This document shows positions 58,938-64,000 of a stretch of 64,000 bases of DNA, piece by piece (position 1 is the stretch's first letter; each line of letters begins with the position of its first letter). This DNA comes from Isoperla grammatica (lineage: Eukaryota; Arthropoda; Insecta; Plecoptera; Perlodidae). The stretch spans positions 46,231,112 to 46,295,111 of the forward strand of contig OX246741.1 in the NCBI GenBank assembly GCA_945910005.1. The letters run 5' to 3'. The position numbers were made by a program, and so were the translations under genes. A model generated the notes under the pieces. That model was not told the DNA's origin. It saw only the letters and a list, made by a program, of their open reading frames with translations, and did no database searches.

Positions 58938-59820
58938 CCCTCTTAAGCATTTAAATCCGTGTTTTCCACTCGTCCCTTTTGTTACCCAGTCAGTTTCCTG
59001 ACGTCTTTTGACCTACGGCTCGAAATAATAAACAGAGACATGAGAAATGTTATATGTACATGCATGCAAAGAATGGTGGACGCTCATGCTGCTTGAAACC
59101 TATTCTTCATTTTAATAGCTCGTTTGAATCGTTATTTCGTTTGGATTACGTTGAAACAAGTAACAATCAAAGTCTTGTGTCATTACATCATTAAGTTTGA
59201 ACTTCAAGTCTACCAGAACCATTCATTTACATCACTTTTCAAGACAGCCAGTCAACGAAAGTAGCCCATGCCCAGCTGTTAACTGCAAGTCAAGAAAAAA
59301 CGTTATTTCACCCCAAAAATAACAGACCACTTTTTTCGGGCCATCTCGGCCGCAACACTGGACAAGGAAATGAAAATAGGCCTACTAATTTTAATCAAAG
59401 AGAACGTGCTTACTTGCTGCACTTCTAGAGTGCATGCAGATATTCTTAGTTTGACATAGTTTGAATCCTCACCCCCTAGTTATGTGATGGCGTATCTAGG
59501 GAGGGGTTGAAAATTATTCTTCGTTTTAATTGCTCGTTTGAATCGTTCAGTTATTTCTTTTGGATTACGTTGAAACGAGTAATAATCAAACCCTCCAGAC
59601 CCTCCCCAAAATCCCAGCTTTTACTATAGCATACTCTGCAAATCATCTAAAGTTACGTATTCATTATTCTATGTAAGTCCAGAAAGAGTTGCGTCCCCAG
59701 TAAACCTTGAGACGGTCGACCAGAAACATGGATTCGAGTCCATAGCAGAGTGGCATCAACAGGTAGGTCCGCGACCGCACGTGAACCCGCTAGAGGACGA
59801 TATCATCAAATTATTGAGAG
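58938..59820. repeat. Spacer with a 75-bp direct repeat
   Basis: ttttaatagctcgtttgaat then ggattacgttgaaacaag near 59112-59165 recurs near 59517-59585 (ttttaattgctcgtttgaat, ggattacgttgaaacgag), about 410 bp apart. No gene is supported. ggattcgagtcc near 59730 resembles a pol III B box, but no A box was found. Confidence 0.6.
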
Positions 59821-60900
59821 GAAGGCAATCGTTAGCTAAGAGAATGTATTTACTTACTGCACTTAAATATGATGTTTACTTACATAAAACGTGGATATTT
59901 TAGCTGTTTAACCTCTTTTGTTGGACAGGGTGTCTGGCTGTAGGGCTTGACTGTGATGTATGACCAATGTTGGCACTAATATCATCGAATTAAAGAGCCT
60001 TAACGAAGACAATAGCTGTTAACTAAGAGCATCTGATTACCTGCTGAACTTCAATATGATGTTTATTTACATCAATAGTGGATATTTTAGCTGTTTAACC
60101 TCACTTTTGTTGACCAGGGTGTCTGGCTGTATGGTTTGACTGTGATGTAGCCTATGACCCACCTCAGGACTAATATCATCCAATTAAAGAGCCTAAACGA
60201 AGATTGTTTGGTAACAGCAACTGAATGCCAGCTGAACTTCAATGTTTAACCTCACTTTAACAGAGCAGAACTGGCTGTAGGGCTACCTACCTACACTGTG
60301 ATATATGATCTATCTCAGGACTAATGTCATCGAATTTAAGAGCCTAAACGAAGATGATTGTTAGTTAAGAGCAACTGAATACCTGCTGCACATTATTATG
60401 ATGTTTATTTACATCAATAGTGGACATTTCAGCTGTCTAATCTCACTTTTGTCAGAGCAGAACTGGCTGTAGGGCTTGACTGTGATGTACGACCCATTTC
60501 ATGAGTCAATTTAGTCATGATTCAATTTAAGAGCCTAAACGAAGTTAATTGTTAGTTCAGAGCAACTGAATACCTGCTGCACTTAGTAATGATGTTTATT
60601 TACATCAATTGTGGACATTTTATCTGTTTAACCACACTTTTGTCGAAAGATGACTAGGCTAGGCCTAGGCCTTGAGGCCTAGTTGTAGGGCTTGACACAG
60701 TGACAGTGCCATTTAAGACCCTTTCCAAGACTAATATCACCGTATTAATGAGCCTAAACGAAACTAATCGTTAGCTGAGAGCATGGTTTTACCTTTTGCA
60801 CTTAATTATGATGTGTATTTACATCAAATATTGACATTTTAGCTGTTTAACTTCAATTTTGAGCGAGGTTGTCTGGCTGTAGGGCTACGGCCTAACCTTA
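59820..60900. repeat. Diverged tandem repeat, about 190-bp unit
   Basis: atgatgtttatttacatcaa or close variants occur near 59869, 60056, 60398, 60589 and 60810. Each is followed by ggatattttagctgtttaac, ctggctgtagggcttgactg and gagcctaaacgaag. One copy near 60230 is truncated. Spacing is 187-220 bp. Copies differ by indels and substitutions, so the array is old. Confidence 0.85.
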
Positions 60901-62680
60901 GTTCAGCCAGGTAGTCGGTTTGTTGTGTTTTTTAGGTGTTGTCTGGTAGCAGTGCTGTCCAATCACAGAGCACTACATTCAGACAGGTAAGTACCACATA
61001 TAGGCCGGACGGTGTTACAAAGAAGGTTGTGTCGTCACAACTAATTACTCTGGCCGGCGTAGTGATATGTGGACGTTTACGCAGTGCTCATCCGCGCACT
61101 ATAGGTACCTGTCAGAGAGAAAATACACTGATCGGCAAGGCGGTGTTAGAAAATACTAGCTTTGGTAGGCCGTGACTTAAAAATACTACTGTCACACTGA
61201 CCCTAGCCCAAATTTCGGGTGGACATTAATTATTTAATATTTCTAGCTCAGTTTATCGGCCGCACTTACCCTCGTTTGTCTTGTCTCCAGTTTAACGAAG
61301 ACTGCGGAGGATCGAAGAAGGTATACCTACTTTGAATTCCCAGTCTTCGTCCGCAGCCCAAGCACGACTGTGTTCACGTCACACTTCACAAATGCCAACT
61401 AAAAACTTTGATATCACTTGTTATTTAACTCTAACTAAACTGTTCTATTTCCTTTCAACAAATCCAAGACTATCTTCTTCCATCTCTCAGCTCAAACATG
61501 ACCACACTACAGACTTCAGAACTGACAACCTTATCTCTCTTCCAACCACGGAGGCCCGACCAGCAACTGAACTTGTTATTATTCTCATAAAACATAGCAA
61601 CTCAAAACAACAATTCCATTAGAACAAAAACTTGACCTCTTATGTCTCCATAATCATAACACTGCCTTCTCAAATGCCACGATGCCACACTACCATCAAG
61701 AAAGCTTTGACTTCTGTGTGTTGCTAGGATACTTGATGTATTTCTTTGTCATTTGATGGTCTGTTGTCTTTATTGCCGTTTCGTGTTTGACAGGAGTTGA
61801 GTTCACGTGGGGGAAACATGGCGGCGTTTTTTCTATAATAAGTTATGTGCCCGTGTTCGGCTAATTTACCCTGTAATATTATTTATGAAAATTTATTACC
61901 GATATCAAGAAACATTGACACTGAAAACATTACTCGAGATCTTTCAGAGTGGTCATATGCGTTCCCTGTGCCTTTAGGGTACGACAATATGCAGACAGAC
62001 AAAGCAAATGACAAAGGTAGGTCGTCCGTAGCTGTTCCTTCTTCATACCTTCATGCCTAGCATGATGGGACGGAACTACTTTAAATTTTCCCAAATATAA
62101 TTAAGAAGTTGTTAATTTATTAGTGAATATAATAAATTAGATGATAAGAAACTAAAGTTTATTCTTGCATAATTAAACCGCAAACACATACCAAGAGGGA
62201 GAAAAATAGCATTTAATCCAGGGCCCATGTCCACCAACCTATGAAATAACAATACATGTTTACTTCTGGTAAGGCAATGAGTAGTAGTCTACATTTATGT
62301 TGATATTACAAGGTGTGAGGTCACTTGCTATTACATCATCCGTGACGACAACACCTTCCTTGTTACGGCGTCCGGCCTATACCACCGCCAGGTTTGCAAG
62401 TGGACTTATCTGGAACGAGGGACGGCCATGTTTATATCTAGTATCCTGTCTATTATTTATACATATTATCTTTATAATTGTTCACATGTAAGTGTTATTG
62501 AACTTTATATTAAGAATTTTGTTGTTCGCTGTGTTTTTTTATTATTGTTTTGTTAAAAATTGTACCAGTTCGCTCTGCAATGTTTGTATTTATGCAACCC
62601 ACTGTTAAGCTAAGGTTTTAGCTTAGTGTGAATTCTTATTTAATGCGCAAATAAATAAAAAAATAAATGATTATACAAAA
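60901..62680. other. Stretch without supported genes
   Basis: Short frames at 60936-61175, 61332-61622 and 61845-62060 show no recognisable domain. An ATGGCGGCG in good start context at 61818 runs into a stop after six codons. A retroposon-like end (gcgcaaataaataaaaaaat) lies near 62645-62665. Confidence 0.5.
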
Positions 62681-62684
62681 AAAA

Positions 62685-62762
62685 TATTATTATTTTTATT
62701 AATTATTATTATTTTTATTAACCATTATTATTTTTATTATTTTTATTATTATGATTATTGTT

Positions 62763-62816
<54 letters not shown>

Positions 62817-62820
62817 TTAT
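62685..62820. repeat. (TTA)n microsatellite
   Basis: Interrupted attattatt repeats run for about 135 bp, with ttttatta variants. The overlapping minus-strand frame rich in Ile and Asn is an artefact of the repeat. Confidence 0.95.
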
Positions 62821-62935
62821 TGTTGCAATACATACAAACTCGGTCAAAACCGGCATAAACATGTTGTACGGACACAAATATCAAGTATTTCCATGTGTTT
62901 ACCTTATTAAAATCTACTTAGAACTACTTAAAATA

Positions 62936-62997
62936 TCTTCTTCTACTTCTTCTTCTTGCACTTCTTCTTCTTATTCTTCTTCTTCTTCTGCTTCTTA
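62936..62997. repeat. (CTT)n microsatellite
   Basis: tcttcttctacttcttcttc and similar words run for about 60 bp. On the minus strand this is (GAA)n and could be the simple tail of the LINE that ends to its right. Confidence 0.9.
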
Positions 62998-63178
62998 AAT
63001 GCCCACATTTGGCTATACTACTTAATATATCATTGTCCACATTATTTTTTCAAACCGAACTGTGGATGCTATGTACGGTCGTGGCCGATTTGTACTCATC
63101 CCAGCATTCGCTCTTTGTACGGTGGAAACCACGAAAACCACCATCGGGATGGAGAACTTCTTGAAGTCTTCATTCTTC

Positions 63179-64000
63179 TTAGTTCAAAAATTTTCGCACT
63201 ATCCTACACGTGTTCAAAATAATTGCTTTTTGCATCTCGATGTATATGTTCGGTTGGAGACCAATTAGTTTAATACTGTCATGGAGTTTACGTGGAACAA
63301 TGCCATTTGCTGATATAATTAACGGTATAACAATTACATTATTCTGCTTCCACAACCTTTTTATTTCAATAGATAATTCCTTATATCTGTTTATCTTTTC
63401 CCGCCAAGTTGTCTCTACATTGTGGCATAAAGGGACGGCAACATCAATTAAAATCGTTTCGTGTTTCTTCTTGTCAATAAATATAATATCCGGTCTATTG
63501 TGATGTATGGTTTGGTCTGTTATAACTGCCCGGTCGTAATATAATTTGTAGTCTTTACTATCTAATACCTTTTCAGGCTTGTATTTGTAATATGTAGTGG
63601 TTGTGTTTATAAGTTTATACTTCATGGCTAATTTTTGATGTACAATGTTTGCAACTTGGTTATGCCTATGAAGATAATCTGTTTGACATAGCATTTTGCA
63701 CCCAGATACAATATGTTCAATTGTTTCGCCGTTCATATTACATTTTCTACATTTATCTTGCACTGTGAGGTTTTTTCAGTATGCATTTTTTGTAATTGTT
63801 AGTCTTGATTACTTTATCTTGAATAGCGATCATAAATCCCTCTGTTTCGCTGAAAATGTCCATTTGTTCGATGCTACCCTATCGACGTTATCCTTAAGAA
63901 GTTCTTTATAATGTCTGCTATGTAACGTCTTTTCTGATATTCTGATCTCTTTTGCTGTGTCAGAATTTAGTTTTTGAAGCAAGTTTAAATTTCCGTCATT
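63179..64000 (-). pseudogene. 3' part of an R2/R4-like LINE (zinc motif and restriction-like endonuclease)
   Basis: An open frame of 194 codons (63763-63179) starts with CRKCNMNGETIEHIVSGC, a CX2C..HX4C motif. It continues with LHRHNQVANIVHQKL, the nuclease signature NRPDIIFIDKK then ILIDVAVP, and IPLIISANGIVPRKL. This combination is typical of LINEs with a C-terminal restriction-like (PD-D/ExK) endonuclease, such as R2, R4/Dong and NeSL (recall). Between 63764 and 64000 the coding similarity continues through at least two frameshifts (EGFMIAIQDKVIKTNNYKK; ASNKWTFS), so the copy is dead. The reverse transcriptase would lie beyond the right edge. Confidence 0.8.

Noticed and set aside
59700..59760. 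tRNA or SINE head (ggattcgagtcc)
   Set aside because: Only a B-box-like word is present, without an A box or acceptor stem.
61818..61840. ATGGCGGCG as a gene start
   Set aside because: Stop after six codons and no convincing splice donor.
62699..62884. 61-codon Ile/Asn-rich minus-strand frame
   Set aside because: Direct translation of the (TTA)n microsatellite.

Overview
The window is eukaryotic, repeat-dense and compact in genes. The one gene that can be assembled has introns with GT/AG borders, a signal peptide and a TATA box. The rest is a long satellite, LINEs of Jockey-like and R2/R4-like type, a Ty3/gypsy element, SINE-like pieces and several small inverted-repeat elements. The repeat repertoire (a Jockey-like LINE, a SINE-like tail with GACGTTAAACC, LINE tails ending in AATAAAGGTTGTTATT) suggests an invertebrate, probably a protostome such as a mollusc or arthropod. 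The species cannot be named from this sequence.

Layout. 1-18274 is a tandem array of an 89-bp satellite, about 205 copies, running off the left edge. It ends flush against a promoter-like segment (18275-about 19160) that may be an LTR. A possible first exon of a membrane protein follows at 19283-19176 (minus). From 34907 down to 21236, on the minus strand, lies a six-exon gene for a secreted trypsin-like serine protease. It was assembled here from splice sites and matching intron phases and gives 343 residues with a complete catalytic triad. Its introns hold inverted-repeat elements and LINE/SINE tails. 35139-36092 is a dead LINE fragment. 36094-about 42840 is a long, nearly intact Jockey-like LINE with 5' monomer repeats, a MITE inserted in them, and ORF1 and ORF2. 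47061-55654 (minus) is a very young Ty3/gypsy element with LTRs differing at one base in 554 and a 4-bp target duplication. 59.8-60.9 kb is a diverged tandem repeat. The right edge carries the 3' part of a decayed LINE with a restriction-like endonuclease (minus).

The most unusual feature is an 87-bp minisatellite built from the protease gene itself. Each unit is the last 33 nt of intron 5 (a branch-point-like ACTAAG, a GT-rich tract and the acceptor AG) plus the first 54 nt of exon 6, which encodes the catalytic GDSGGP serine motif. About 24 units stand directly in front of the real exon 6. Two orphan copies of exon 6, at 44165 and 58072, each carry their own array of about 10 units. The result is a row of decoy 3' splice sites, each joined to a catalytic-serine mini-exon that runs into a stop. 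Most units also hold a perfect TGACGTCA palindrome that the real exon lacks.

The gypsy element is notable for two in-frame stops and one frame change despite its near-identical LTRs. A TGA sits exactly where the first zinc-knuckle cysteine is expected, a C-run heptamer precedes the switch to the protease frame, and a TAG separates protease from reverse transcriptase in one frame. These are either fresh null mutations or recoding sites.
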